A stretch of DNA of 64,000 bases from Mucilaginibacter sp. OK098 (GTDB taxonomy: Bacteria > Bacteroidota > Bacteroidia > Sphingobacteriales > Sphingobacteriaceae): the NCBI RefSeq assembly GCF_900142915.1, contig NZ_FRCM01000008.1:124001-188000 (forward strand). Direction: 5' to 3'. Every line of letters begins with the position of its first letter. The first letter of the stretch is position 1. Below are positions 54,072 through 63,437 of the stretch, piece by piece. Under the pieces are notes generated by a model. The model ran no database searches. It saw nothing but the letters and a program-made list of their open reading frames with translations, and was not told the DNA's origin. The translations under genes were made by a program, and so were the position numbers.

Positions 54072-55583
54072 ATGAAACTCAAAAACATAGAAATTGCCCT
54101 TGCAACCATTATACTGCTGTTAGCTGTTTATAGTTTACTGGGCTCTGTTAACGGATATTTGGCCGGGCGTTATTCTGACTCAGCTTATGGAAGGGAGCTA
54201 TTTAAGGCCAAAGGACTACCCTTTAACTTCTTTATCAATTATTTTTTTCCGATCCTGATAAAATATGTTGCTATTTATGCCTCCTTCATCTGGATTGCCT
54301 GTTCACTTCCGGATAAATTTATAACACAGCAAAAATGGCAAAAAGCAGTTTTATCAATTATAGCCGGCATAATTGTAATGTGGCTGCTGTTTGTTTTGAG
54401 CGATTGTTTAAACAGGCCGTATGATGATTATATTTTACCGGAATCATTATTCCGTGAGTTTGGAGTAGCCGTAGGTATGAGTGGACTGATGCTGTTGTAT
54501 GAATTTTTTAAACAACTGGCAATATGGTTGTTAAAACTCGATGAGGCTAAAAATTCGTGGAAAAACAATCCACTTATAACAAATGTGATATGGTTTGTTT
54601 TAATATGGGGTGTTACACTATTTGGGATTATATTATTGCGGCCATATTGGGGTGTTGGGTTATTTATAGCGCTTATAGCTCCCTGCGCTTTTATAACGTA
54701 CCTGCTGTGTTTATACTTTTTAATTCCAAAGTATTATCATCAGCCCGAAAAAGGGGCATTTTGGCTGCTTTTGACTCTAATTACATTGGGCATAAACATC
54801 CCCTTTAATGGCTTTTATTCAGGAAGAGCAGCTTATAGCGGACTAGACTTCCTAATCCTGTTTCTCTTCATCTGGTTTTTACAGGTTGCCATACTTTTGC
54901 CTTTAAGTTTATATCTCTATAAAATAAAAAAAGAGCGCTCAGCCGAACTTACTACCTTAAAAACCGAGCTGGGCACTTCAATTGCGGGTTTACAGTTTCT
55001 ACGCTCACAAATCAATCCGCATTTTTTGTTTAATGCGCTGAATACGCTTTACGGCACAGCCCTAATGGAAAATGCAGAAAAGACGGGGGAAGGCATTCAA
55101 AAGCTTGGCGATATGATGCGCTTTATGCTGCATGAAAACAACCAGGAAAAGATCGCCCTGAGCAGAGAAATCAGTTACCTGCATAATTATATCGATCTGC
55201 AAAACCTCCGCATAGCATCCTCACCCAATATCAGCATCGACATGCAGATTGAAGACATAGTTGGATACTATGAGATTGCCCCGATGCTGCTGATCCCTTT
55301 TATTGAAAATGCCTATAAGCATGGCATCAGCCTAAAAGCAAAATCATGGATAATTGTAAACCTGTTTAAAAAAGATGATACATTGCACCTGGATGTACAT
55401 AACAGCATCCATCCGGAGAAAGAAAATGACCCTGAACGCTGTCATTCAGGAACAGGTCTGGAAAATGTAAAACAACGCCTGCAGTTGCTATATCCCCGAA
55501 AGCATGAACTGGTTATCAGGCAAAATACCCATGAGTTTTTTATCCATCTATCGCTTACGTTAACATCACAAAAACCACTTTAA
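54072..55583 (+). CDS. LytS/YehU-type sensor histidine kinase
   Basis: The protein has 503 residues with seven or eight membrane helices in the first 280. The His_kinase domain has the acceptor in LRSQINPHFLFNALNTLY near residue 317. The ATP domain has MLLIPFIENAYKHG and GTGLENVKQRLQLLYP. This kinase class pairs with LytTR regulators; one is encoded two genes downstream (57092). It is separated from the TlpA-like gene by 9 bases, so the three genes form an operon. Confidence 0.9.
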   Translation: MKLKNIEIALATIILLLAVYSLLGSVNGYLAGRYSDSAYGRELFKAKGLPFNFFINYFFPILIKYVAIYASFIWIACSLPDKFITQQKWQKAVLSIIAGIIVMWLLFVLSDCLNRPYDDYILPESLFREFGVAVGMSGLMLLYEFFKQLAIWLLKLDEAKNSWKNNPLITNVIWFVLIWGVTLFGIILLRPYWGVGLFIALIAPCAFITYLLCLYFLIPKYYHQPEKGAFWLLLTLITLGINIPFNGFYSGRAAYSGLDFLILFLFIWFLQVAILLPLSLYLYKIKKERSAELTTLKTELGTSIAGLQFLRSQINPHFLFNALNTLYGTALMENAEKTGEGIQKLGDMMRFMLHENNQEKIALSREISYLHNYIDLQNLRIASSPNISIDMQIEDIVGYYEIAPMLLIPFIENAYKHGISLKAKSWIIVNLFKKDDTLHLDVHNSIHPEKENDPERCHSGTGLENVKQRLQLLYPRKHELVIRQNTHEFFIHLSLTLTSQKPL

Positions 55584-55592
55584 ACTAAACCC

Positions 55593-57092
55593 ATGAAAAA
55601 TATTACACTTATGCTTGCCGTTATTTTATTAACGACCTTAAACAGCTTTGCCCAGTTTAAAATAAGCGGAAGGGTTCAAAATCATAAACGGCCCGACTCC
55701 CTCGTATTAAACATACCCTTTGTATATGGCTATTACAGCGAGAATGATATAAAGATCCCTATTGATGGGACGGGTAATTTTAATTTCACAGTCCCAGTAA
55801 AATCGCAAAAGTTTGCCACCCTGCGTTACAAAAACAAAATGAGCACGCTACTATTAAGTGAAGGTAAATCACTTTCGATACTTATGGACTCAACAGGGAT
55901 GATCACAAGTTTTGACGGTAACGCCGCCGAAGAAAATAAGATACTTTACCGTGCAGATTTGAATGGCATCCCGTTTTTTTTGCAGGGTGATTATAAAAAC
56001 AATCCTTATGCACAATTATCGGCTCCTGAATTGCAGGAAAAACTGGTAAAGCCATGGTTTAAAATCAGGGATGAAAACATTGAACGGGTATGGGCGTCAA
56101 AATTATCAGTACATGATAAAAAGTTAATTGCAGCCGAAATTACTTACCAGGCTTATGGTGAGCTGAGTTATTTTGCACACGGAGTGATATATACGAACAA
56201 GAAATTAGTTAACGAATTTAGCTGGGCTATTTACGATAACTTAAAACCCGATCCGGAGATCTTTCCGGCAGGCCCATGGTATTATTACTATGCCGGGGAC
56301 TATATTAACTACCTGGATAGTAAAATATTTGCAGATTACGGGCCGGATGATGAACGCAGTAAAGCACCTTTTTTAAATACTTATCATATAAGCCTTGACA
56401 GCGCAATGACGCTGGTTAAACAATACGGTAACAGCTATATCCATTGGTTTCTAATTAGGCAATACTTTACAAAAAATGTTGCTGAACAATATCTTGCCCA
56501 AAGCATCTGGAAGGAATGTCGGGATAAGGATTTTAGCCGCGTGAAGCCACTTATGCATGATTTCATACTCAATTTCCCTAACAGCCCGAACCTGGATCTT
56601 TTGCAGGATAAGGTTAATAAGCTTGAAGTGCTTTACAAACAAAATGAAAGCAATAAGGACATCCATGTTTTTGACGGCTACGATAAGGTAAATTCAATAT
56701 ATGAAGTAGTAAATTCTTTTAAGGGAAAAGTAATATATTTAGATGTTTGGGGAACATGGTGCGGGCCTTGTAAAAAAGAGTTAAGCTATAATCCGCAATT
56801 AAAGCAACACTTTAAAGATAAGGACATTGTGTTTGTTTACCTGGATATGGATGAAAACAGCAAGGATGCTGAATGGCGAAAATTTATAAAGATAAATGGC
56901 TTAACCGGCATTCATTTAAGGAAAAACAACCCGGAGATCCAACAGTTTTGGGAAGAGTTGCTGCCTGGTAAAAAGGAACGGCTATATCCAAGCTACTTTA
57001 TTTTCGACAAAACCGGCAAGCTGGTACAGGCCGATACCAAACAACCCAGCGACGGCGCAGTACTTTATACAGAATTAGAAAAATACCTTTAA
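55593..57092 (+). CDS. Exported TlpA-like thioredoxin-fold protein
   Basis: The protein has 499 residues with signal peptide ending at NSFAQ. A DUF4369-like N-terminal domain (ISGRVQNHKRPDSLVLNIPF) and a helical middle region precede the thioredoxin domain. The active site is WGTWC390-GP-C393-KKEL, and LYPSYFIFDKTGKLV is the cis-Pro strand. Such proteins reduce disulfides in the periplasm. Its position between kinase and regulator, with its stop overlapping the regulator ATG by one base, suggests that it shares their signal. Confidence 0.87.
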   Translation: MKNITLMLAVILLTTLNSFAQFKISGRVQNHKRPDSLVLNIPFVYGYYSENDIKIPIDGTGNFNFTVPVKSQKFATLRYKNKMSTLLLSEGKSLSILMDSTGMITSFDGNAAEENKILYRADLNGIPFFLQGDYKNNPYAQLSAPELQEKLVKPWFKIRDENIERVWASKLSVHDKKLIAAEITYQAYGELSYFAHGVIYTNKKLVNEFSWAIYDNLKPDPEIFPAGPWYYYYAGDYINYLDSKIFADYGPDDERSKAPFLNTYHISLDSAMTLVKQYGNSYIHWFLIRQYFTKNVAEQYLAQSIWKECRDKDFSRVKPLMHDFILNFPNSPNLDLLQDKVNKLEVLYKQNESNKDIHVFDGYDKVNSIYEVVNSFKGKVIYLDVWGTWCGPCKKELSYNPQLKQHFKDKDIVFVYLDMDENSKDAEWRKFIKINGLTGIHLRKNNPEIQQFWEELLPGKKERLYPSYFIFDKTGKLVQADTKQPSDGAVLYTELEKYL

Positions 57093-57775
57093 TGATAAAA
57101 GCTATTGCTATTGATGATGAACCATTTGCGCTCGAGGTGATCCGTTCGCTGGCTGCCAAGGTGCCTTTTATGCAGGTTGCAGCCTATTTTACCGATGCTT
57201 TTGAGGCCATTGATTATTTAGCAAAAGAACCGGTTGACCTGATTTTCCTGGATATTAAGATGCCTGATATATCAGGAATTGAGCTGATGGAAAGCCTTCA
57301 GCAAAAACCCCTGGTAATTTTCACCACCGCATATTCCGAACACGCGGTAACCAGCTATGAATTAAATGCTATTGACTATTTATTAAAACCTTTTGCGTTT
57401 ACACGTTTCCTGAAAGCCTGCAACAAAGCGCATGAGCAGTTATTACTCAAACAGAAAAATACACATGTGGCCGACAGCATTTTTATTAAAGCGGGTTATG
57501 AGCAAATAAAAATAGTATTTAATGATCTGCTATACCTGGAAGGAGCAGGCAATTATATGAGTTTTATAATGAGCGATGGGCGCAGGATAATGTCGAGGCT
57601 TACCATTGCAGAAGTGGTTTCATTATTACCTGCTGATATTTTTGCAAGGGTACACCGCTCCTACATTGTTAATAAAAATAAAGTGGACAGGATTGAAAGG
57701 CACCAGCTGCATATAGAAAAAAATGTGATACCAGTTGGCGGGGCGTTTGATGCGGGCGCATTACTTCGCCCCTAA
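57092..57775 (+). CDS. LytTR-family response regulator
   Basis: The protein has 227 residues. The receiver has acidic residues in IDDEPFALE, D54 in LIFLDIKMPD as phospho-acceptor and KPF as the conserved Lys. The C-terminal LytTR DNA-binding domain has FIKAGYEQIKIVFNDLLYLEG, and FARVHRSYIVNKNKVDRIE ends it. It is the output protein for the LytS-type kinase at 54072. LytTR regulators bind paired imperfect direct repeats; the 19-bp repeats at 50147-50195 are candidates only. Confidence 0.92.
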   Translation: MIKAIAIDDEPFALEVIRSLAAKVPFMQVAAYFTDAFEAIDYLAKEPVDLIFLDIKMPDISGIELMESLQQKPLVIFTTAYSEHAVTSYELNAIDYLLKPFAFTRFLKACNKAHEQLLLKQKNTHVADSIFIKAGYEQIKIVFNDLLYLEGAGNYMSFIMSDGRRIMSRLTIAEVVSLLPADIFARVHRSYIVNKNKVDRIERHQLHIEKNVIPVGGAFDAGALLRP

Positions 57776-57778
57776 ATT

Positions 57779-57812
57779 GTACAGGCGCCCCGGCAAACCG
57801 GAGCGTCTGTAC
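57779..57812. terminator. Bidirectional terminator hairpin between convergent genes
   Basis: Arms 57779-57793 (GTACAGGCGCCCCGG) and 57798-57812 pair over 15 positions, with two G-T wobbles, around the tetraloop CAAA. It starts 4 bases after the LytTR stop and ends 7 bases before the UxuA gene's stop end. A T-run (GGTTTT) follows on the plus strand. Confidence 0.75.
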
Positions 57813-57818
57813 CTGGTT

Positions 57819-59006
57819 TTATAAACTCCTTTTTATCCCCATTTCCAATCCACGTAACTCTGCCAGGCCTTTTAACCTGCCAATTGCCGAATATCCCGGG
57901 AAGGTGTTATAATTAAAATCATCCAGCAGCTTATGCCCATGATCGGGGCGCATAGGGATGGCTACATCTTCTCTCCCGCTTTCTGAACGCCGTTTTTGTT
58001 CCAGGATCACGCTTTTCATAACGGCATACATATCCGAGCTTCCACCTAAATGGTTGGCTTCGTAAAAGCTGCCATCGGCTTCACGCTGTACGTTACGCAG
58101 GTGCAGAAAATGGATATGTTTACCTAAGCGGTCAACTATCCCCGGCAGGTCGTTATCTTCCCTTGCACCTAACGAGCCCGTACAAAAAGTGAGGCCATTA
58201 CTATCAGATGGAGCAGCATTTACAACAAACTCCAGGTCAGCTTCTGTTGATATAACACGCGGCAACCCAAATATCGGGAACGGCGGGTCATCCGGATGGA
58301 TGCACATTTTTATGCCAAGTTGCTCTGCTTCGGGGATAATTGCCTGCAGAAAATAAGCCAGGTTTTGTTTTAACGTCGTTGCATCAACATCCTTATATTT
58401 TTCAAGATGGCCTTTAAATTCATCAATTGTTAAAACTTTATCAGTGCCTGGCAAACCGGCCATAACATTTTTAACCAATGCTTTTTTAGCATCGTTATCA
58501 ATACTATCCAAATAGTTTTTTGCCGCTTTTTGCTGATCGTCATTAAATTCACCAAATGCAGCTTCACGCTCAAGGATATAAAGATCAAACGCAGCCAGGG
58601 CAGGGGCATGAAAGCGTAAAGCCGATGCACCGTTGGGCAGGCGGTAATCAATATCGGTGCGGGTCCAGTCCAGCACCGGCATAAAGTTATAGCAAACGGT
58701 TTTAATGTTTGCTTTATACAGGTTTTTAAGCGTGGCTATATATTTTTCAATATATTCATCACGCTGTATGGCGCCTGTTTTTATGCTTTCATGGATGTTT
58801 ACACTCTCCACAACCGACCAGGTGAGGCCGGCAGCCTGGATAATATTTTTGCGCGTTTCTATCTCGTCTAAACTCCATACTTCACCACTTGGGATTTGGT
58901 GAAGTGCATTTACCACTCCAGTTGCGCCTGTTTGACTTATGGTTGTTAGCGTAACGGGATCTGTAGGGCCGTACCAACGAAAGGTTTGTTCTAAATTGCT
59001 GAACAT
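57819..59006 (-). CDS. uxuA: Mannonate dehydratase
   Basis: The protein has 395 residues, the family's usual length. It opens with LEQTFRWYGPTDPVTLTTIS, the UxuA hallmark. Metal ligands expected in the family are seen: His in KMCIHPDDPPFP, Cys in LTFCTGSLGARE, His in FLHLRNVQRE and Asp in MRPDHGH. It converts D-mannonate to 2-keto-3-deoxygluconate in glucuronate breakdown. Its partners (UxaC, mannonate oxidoreductase, KdgK) are not in the window. It is co-directional with, but separate from, the xylose genes. Confidence 0.94.
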   Translation of the reverse strand: MFSNLEQTFRWYGPTDPVTLTTISQTGATGVVNALHQIPSGEVWSLDEIETRKNIIQAAGLTWSVVESVNIHESIKTGAIQRDEYIEKYIATLKNLYKANIKTVCYNFMPVLDWTRTDIDYRLPNGASALRFHAPALAAFDLYILEREAAFGEFNDDQQKAAKNYLDSIDNDAKKALVKNVMAGLPGTDKVLTIDEFKGHLEKYKDVDATTLKQNLAYFLQAIIPEAEQLGIKMCIHPDDPPFPIFGLPRVISTEADLEFVVNAAPSDSNGLTFCTGSLGAREDNDLPGIVDRLGKHIHFLHLRNVQREADGSFYEANHLGGSSDMYAVMKSVILEQKRRSESGREDVAIPMRPDHGHKLLDDFNYNTFPGYSAIGRLKGLAELRGLEMGIKRSL

Positions 59007-59212
59007 TGTTTATAATTATTTGCTATAAAAATAAGATTATCTTTTACTACATAATTAAAAAATGAAGAAGATTTTACTATCTGCGGCCTGTCTTTACAAA
59101 AAATCGTGCTAATAAAATTCGCTTACAATATCTAATGCCTTATTCCGGTCTTTTTCTTTTCAAGCGTCATTGGAACGACGTTTGTACGCTTTTTTAAAAT
59201 ACAATGTACCAC

Positions 59213-59512
59213 ATGGAAACTATTTATTACATTGACCTGCACATCAAAACTCCTGATGGTTTTGAAACTTATGGCACTTTTTACCTGGGTAGTAACAGGG
59301 AAAAGGCAAAGGCTATCTTCAGCCAATTAAAGGGAACCGATGAGGTATCGGAAAAATCAATTTTGCATATGGACTTCACTGAAATGACAAATGGCATTCC
59401 GTTACCTATTCAGATTTTGCATTGCACCATCGATGATATCGCTGTTAACAGCCGTATTATCACGAAGGATATCTTTAAGAACCTGGCATTGGAGAACAAA
59501 TTGAGCCGCTGA
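59213..59512 (+). CDS. Small protein of unknown function
   Basis: The protein has 99 residues from ATG 59213. Another in-frame ATG at 59204 would add MYH; the sequence METIYYIDLHIKTPDGFETY makes 59213 the more natural start. The pattern of alternating strands and one helix (REKAKAIFSQLKG) suggests a small alpha/beta fold. No signal peptide, membrane segment or known motif is seen, and I do not recognise the family. It precedes the small heat-shock protein on the same strand by 184 bases. Confidence 0.6.
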   Translation: METIYYIDLHIKTPDGFETYGTFYLGSNREKAKAIFSQLKGTDEVSEKSILHMDFTEMTNGIPLPIQILHCTIDDIAVNSRIITKDIFKNLALENKLSR

Positions 59513-59564
59513 AAAATTGACACCGGGACTGAAAAATTTTCATTTGTGGTCTGTCAATTTTTCA
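59510..59564. repeat. 13-bp inverted repeat at the 3' end of the small unknown gene
   Basis: TGAAAAATTGACA at 59510-59522 starts in the stop codon and is exactly inverted at 59552-59564 (TGTCAATTTTTCA). A second short palindrome, TGAAAAATTTTCA, lies in the loop at 59530-59542. It is AT-rich without a T-run beyond ATTTTTC; a weak terminator is possible. Confidence 0.4.
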
Positions 59565-59681
59565 TTTGTCTACCTGCTATTGCATGGCTATTAAAATTTG
59601 GCATATGGCTTGTAAAAACTTAACCGGATAAAGATCCAAGGTTTAATAATTGATTGTTCATTTATTTTTTAGAAACATTTT

Positions 59682-59688
59682 AAAGGAG
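59682..59688 (+). promoter_or_regulatory. Strong Shine-Dalgarno site for the Hsp20 gene
   Basis: AAAGGAG lies 8 bases before ATG 59697. Such a full match is rare among genes in this window, which mostly have A-rich leaders, and it fixes the start and predicts high translation. Confidence 0.6.
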
Positions 59689-59696
59689 AAAAGACC

Positions 59697-60128
59697 ATGA
59701 CATTGGTTAAATTTAACAACAACAAGAACAACGCATTATTGCCAGGCTTTAGTGACGTTTTTGAATCCATTTTTAATGACACTTTCTTTAATGACCGTAT
59801 GGTGACCCGTGTGCCCGCAGTCAACATCAGCGAATCGCCGGATCATTTCCATATCGAACTGGCTGCACCCGGCTTGAAAAAGCAGGACTTTAAGATCAGT
59901 GTAGATAACAACCAATTGAATATTTCGGTGGAACAGCAAGTGGAGAACAACGACCGCAAGTACAATAAACGCGAATACAGCTACAGCTCTTTCGTTCGTT
60001 CGTTCACTCTGCCTGAACTGGCAGACCAGAGCAACATCGAAGCCGCTTATACGGATGGCATTCTGAAGATAGATGTGGCTAAAAAAGAGGAAGCGAAGAC
60101 CGTGAGCCGCCAGATAGCGTTAAAATAA
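59697..60128 (+). CDS. Small heat-shock protein, Hsp20/alpha-crystallin family
   Basis: The protein has 143 residues. The alpha-crystallin domain spans about 38-143: VPAVNISESPDHFHIELAAP, GLKKQDFKISVDNNQLNISV, and AYTDGILKIDVAKKEE near the end. The short N-terminal arm has FSDVFESIFNDTFFND. It is an ATP-independent holdase that keeps unfolding proteins soluble. A sigma-54-like sequence with one defect at the -12 element lies about 97 bases upstream (59599-59614); that is only a candidate promoter. Confidence 0.93.
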   Translation: MTLVKFNNNKNNALLPGFSDVFESIFNDTFFNDRMVTRVPAVNISESPDHFHIELAAPGLKKQDFKISVDNNQLNISVEQQVENNDRKYNKREYSYSSFVRSFTLPELADQSNIEAAYTDGILKIDVAKKEEAKTVSRQIALK

Positions 60129-60155
60129 TCAACACTATCTTATATTTATTAGTAA

Positions 60156-60185
60156 GGGAAGCTGTCGCAAAAGGGACAGCTTCTC
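60156..60185 (+). terminator. Terminator hairpin after the Hsp20 gene
   Basis: GAAGCTGTC at 60158-60166 pairs with GACAGCTTC at 60175-60183, extendable by one base pair and a wobble on the outside. TTGTTTT follows. It lies 30 bases past the Hsp20 stop. Confidence 0.65.
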
Positions 60186-60277
60186 TTGTTTTCAGGATAA
60201 TTTCTCTTAACCCAAGGCCTAAAAGAAAAAGCCAAACAGGATTGCATTTAAGCCTCACACGCAAACCCACTAAAACT

Positions 60278-60313
60278 AAAAACCGCCTCATATTAGCTAT
60301 GAGACGGTTTTTT
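60278..60313. terminator. Bidirectional terminator between Hsp20 and the symporter gene
   Basis: Arms 60278-60292 and 60298-60312 pair over 15 bp with one G-T wobble (AAAACCGCCTCATA and its inverse) and a 5-base loop. The plus strand ends in TTTTTT and the minus strand likewise ends in a T-run, so it can stop transcription from both sides. It lies 22 bases past the symporter stop. Confidence 0.82.
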
Positions 60314-60334
60314 CTATTTTTGAACAGTTCCCAG

Positions 60335-62026
60335 TTACCAGAACATCGTGTATAAAAACGTAAGAATAACAGCGATTACTATAGCTCCAATTGCAAAGCC
60401 TCTGTCTGTTTTAAACATCTTCACATCTACTTCTAAACCGTTTGGACGTAAGCCTTTAGCATTTTCAATCATTGATATGATATACATACCTACGATACAT
60501 ATTATAAAAACAAAGCCCATCCTATCTAAAAAAGGAATTTCAAATACGCCATCGCCATTCAGTTTTGAAAAGCCAAATGGCTGCAAGAAGGAAAGATTAG
60601 TCCAGTAGGGCAAAAACTTAAACACTATAGCGAACCCTAAGCCACCAATGGTTGCAAACAATGCAGCGTTTGAAGTTGCCTTTTTCCAGAAGAAACCTAA
60701 AATGAACATGGCAAATATACCTGGCGAAACAAAGCCTGTGTACTCCTGTATATACTGGAAGCCCTGTTTTCCTTCACCCATCAGCATATCTCCAATCACA
60801 AAAGATAGCAGCACACCTAATACCATTGCAACCACTACAGCTACTTTACCTGTGTTAACCAGGTTCTTCTCCGAGGCTTGTTTATTTATCGCCTTTTTGT
60901 ATATATCCAATGTAAATATAGTAGCTATACTATTTGCTTTACCTGCTAACGATGCCACAATAGCCGCTGTTAGCGCTGCAAATGAAAGCCCTTTCAGGTA
61001 GTTCGGCAGCAAATTAAGAATGGATGGATAAGCTTTGTTAACATCTAAGACGCCTTTTGAACTTAACATTTCCTGGTGAAACATCCCCTTCTGATAAAGC
61101 ACATAAGCCGCTATCCCCGGCAATACCACGATCACCGGCATAAGCAACTTCAGGAAGGCTGCGAAAAGAATACCTGCCCGGGCTGTTTTAAGATCGGCGC
61201 CAAGCGCTCGTTGTGTTATGTATTGATTACAACCCCAATAATTTAAATTGGTGATCCACATACCGCCAATAAGTACCGAAAGGCCCGGCAAATCGAGATA
61301 ATTTCCATTGTCCTTCTTAAATATCATTTGGAAGTGATCACTGGCATCTGCACGCAGTAACTTAAAACCATTCCACAAACCAGTTGTACCTGATTTTTCG
61401 CTTATCAAATGAAGCGCGATATAAGTAGCTGCCAGTCCTCCCAATACAAGGAAAAACACTTGTATAACATCGGTATAGCCAATAACCTTCATGCCTCCCA
61501 GTGTGATAACTATTGAAAAAATGGCTAATAACCCGATCACCAATTTAAGGTCTAACCCGGAAATACCTGCTATTGCTACCCCGCCTAAATAAAGGATCGA
61601 CATAAGGTTCACAACGATGTATAACATTAGCCAGAATATAGCCATGATCATGGCTACAGTGCCGTTATACCGCTGATGAAGAAACTGCGGCATGGTGGCT
61701 ATTTTGTTTTTAAGGTAAACAGGGATAAAAAAAACAGCTACAATAACCAATGTAGCGGCAGCCATCCACTCATAAGTACTAATAGCCAACCCCATCTTAA
61801 AGCCTGAACCGCTCATCCCCACCATCTGCTCGGCCGAGATATTTGAGGCGATCAATGATGCGCCTATCGCCCACCATGTTAACGAACCTTCGGCTAAAAA
61901 ATAGCCTTTTGAAGTACCATCACTTTTGTTTTTACGCTTGTAGACCCACCAGCCATAAAGGGATACTATTACAAAGTAGACAAGAAATACAGCGTAATCG
62001 CCGTAAGAAAGGGTTTTTAGGTTCAT
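60335..62026 (-). CDS. Sodium:solute symporter (SGLT/vSGLT-like sugar transporter)
   Basis: The protein has 563 residues with about fourteen helices. GASLIASNISAEQMVGMSGSGF matches the sodium-binding, unwound first-helix region of the SSS family. ITQRALGADLKTARAGILFA and GFVSPGIFAMFILGFFWKKA are further family segments. It is the third gene of a minus-strand set after xylulokinase and xylose isomerase, 43 bases from the latter, so D-xylose is the likely substrate. No SSS-linked regulator is seen. Confidence 0.9.
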   Translation of the reverse strand: MNLKTLSYGDYAVFLVYFVIVSLYGWWVYKRKNKSDGTSKGYFLAEGSLTWWAIGASLIASNISAEQMVGMSGSGFKMGLAISTYEWMAAATLVIVAVFFIPVYLKNKIATMPQFLHQRYNGTVAMIMAIFWLMLYIVVNLMSILYLGGVAIAGISGLDLKLVIGLLAIFSIVITLGGMKVIGYTDVIQVFFLVLGGLAATYIALHLISEKSGTTGLWNGFKLLRADASDHFQMIFKKDNGNYLDLPGLSVLIGGMWITNLNYWGCNQYITQRALGADLKTARAGILFAAFLKLLMPVIVVLPGIAAYVLYQKGMFHQEMLSSKGVLDVNKAYPSILNLLPNYLKGLSFAALTAAIVASLAGKANSIATIFTLDIYKKAINKQASEKNLVNTGKVAVVVAMVLGVLLSFVIGDMLMGEGKQGFQYIQEYTGFVSPGIFAMFILGFFWKKATSNAALFATIGGLGFAIVFKFLPYWTNLSFLQPFGFSKLNGDGVFEIPFLDRMGFVFIICIVGMYIISMIENAKGLRPNGLEVDVKMFKTDRGFAIGAIVIAVILTFLYTMFW

Positions 62027-62069
62027 TATTTAATTCAATTAGGTTATATGTTGGTTTGACAATTATAAA

Positions 62070-63398
62070 CTATAAATATCTATTTATCAAATTTTCCAGA
62101 TATTCTTGTCTGCCGCTGCTGGTTTTAGGTTCGCCATTGTCAATTGCATAGGCACGCAAGTCCTCAAGGGAAAGCTTACCATCTTCAAATTCTTTACCTT
62201 TCCCGGTATCAAAAGAGGCGTACCTGTCTTTCCTGATCTCCAGGTATTCTGATTTTTGGAGAATATTATCAGCAGTGATCAAAGCCCTTGCAAAAACATC
62301 CATGCCACCAATATGCGCATAGAAAAGATCGGCAGGATCGGTTGAGTTACGGCGGATCTTGGCGTCAAAATTTATACCCCCGCCCTGGAAACCGCCTGCT
62401 TCCAGTATGATCATCATTATTTCGGTAACCTCGTTAATATCGTTCGGGAACTGGTCGGTATCCCAGCCGTTCTGGCTGTCGCCGCGGTTGGCATCTATCG
62501 AACCTAATAAACCAGAATCAGCAGCTACCTGCAATTCATGCTGGAAGGTATGGCCGGCCAATGTGGCGTGGTTAACTTCTAAATTCAGCTTAAAATCATT
62601 CAGCAGATCATATTTCTGCAAAAAGCCCAGTACCGTTGCAGCATCATAATCATACTGGTGCTTGGTTGGCTCACACGGTTTTGGCTCGATAAAGAAAGTG
62701 CCTTTAAAGCCTTGTTTACGGGCGTAATCTTTAGCGGTATGCAAAAACTTTGCAAAATGCTCCTGCTCGCGCTTCATATCAGTGTTCAGCAAGGTCATGT
62801 AGCCCTCTCTCCCACCCCAGAAAACATAATTCTCACCACCAAGGGCTATAGTAGCATCTAATGCAGCTTTTACCTGTGCTGCAGCATGGCTAAGCACATG
62901 AAAATCAGGATTGGTGGCAGCGCCATTCATATACCTGCGATTGCTAAACAGGTTTGAAGTTCCCCAAAGCAATTTCACACCGCTTGCTGCTTGTTTTTGT
63001 TTGGCATAATCAACCAGTGCCTGTAAACGGCGATCGTTTTCATTCACATCGTTGGTATAATCAACCACGTCAACATCATGAAAGCAATAATAGGTCATCC
63101 CCATTTTGGTGATAAATTCAAATGCCGCGTCCATTTTATCTTTTGCCCGTTCAACTGCGTCGGTTTTTTCATTCCATGCGAATACATGCGTAGGCTCGCC
63201 AAAAGGATCGGCGCCGTTTCCGACGAATGAGTGCCAGTATGCGCATGCAAAACGTAAATGATCTTTCATCGTTTTACCGGCAACTACCCTGTTTTCATCG
63301 TACCAACGGAAAGCCAATGGATTATCTGATTGCAGCCCTTCGTATTTTACCTGGCCTATTCCTTTAAAAAATTCTTTTTCGCCTGTTATAATGCTCAT
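62070..63398 (-). CDS. xylA: Xylose isomerase
   Basis: The protein has 442 residues, the class II length. The catalytic and metal sites are visible: YCFHDVDVVD (catalytic His/Asp), VFWGGREGY, FFIEPKPCEPTKHQYDYD (Glu, Lys), NLEVNHATLAGHTFQHE and GSIDANRGDSQNGWDTDQFP. It interconverts D-xylose and D-xylulose with divalent metal. It lies between the xylulokinase and symporter genes, forming a xylBA-transporter operon. Confidence 0.96.
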   Translation of the reverse strand: MSIITGEKEFFKGIGQVKYEGLQSDNPLAFRWYDENRVVAGKTMKDHLRFACAYWHSFVGNGADPFGEPTHVFAWNEKTDAVERAKDKMDAAFEFITKMGMTYYCFHDVDVVDYTNDVNENDRRLQALVDYAKQKQAASGVKLLWGTSNLFSNRRYMNGAATNPDFHVLSHAAAQVKAALDATIALGGENYVFWGGREGYMTLLNTDMKREQEHFAKFLHTAKDYARKQGFKGTFFIEPKPCEPTKHQYDYDAATVLGFLQKYDLLNDFKLNLEVNHATLAGHTFQHELQVAADSGLLGSIDANRGDSQNGWDTDQFPNDINEVTEIMMIILEAGGFQGGGINFDAKIRRNSTDPADLFYAHIGGMDVFARALITADNILQKSEYLEIRKDRYASFDTGKGKEFEDGKLSLEDLRAYAIDNGEPKTSSGRQEYLENLINRYL

Positions 63399-63437
63399 AA
63401 TTTCACTGATTTTTGTTTGATTTCACTGATTAGATCA

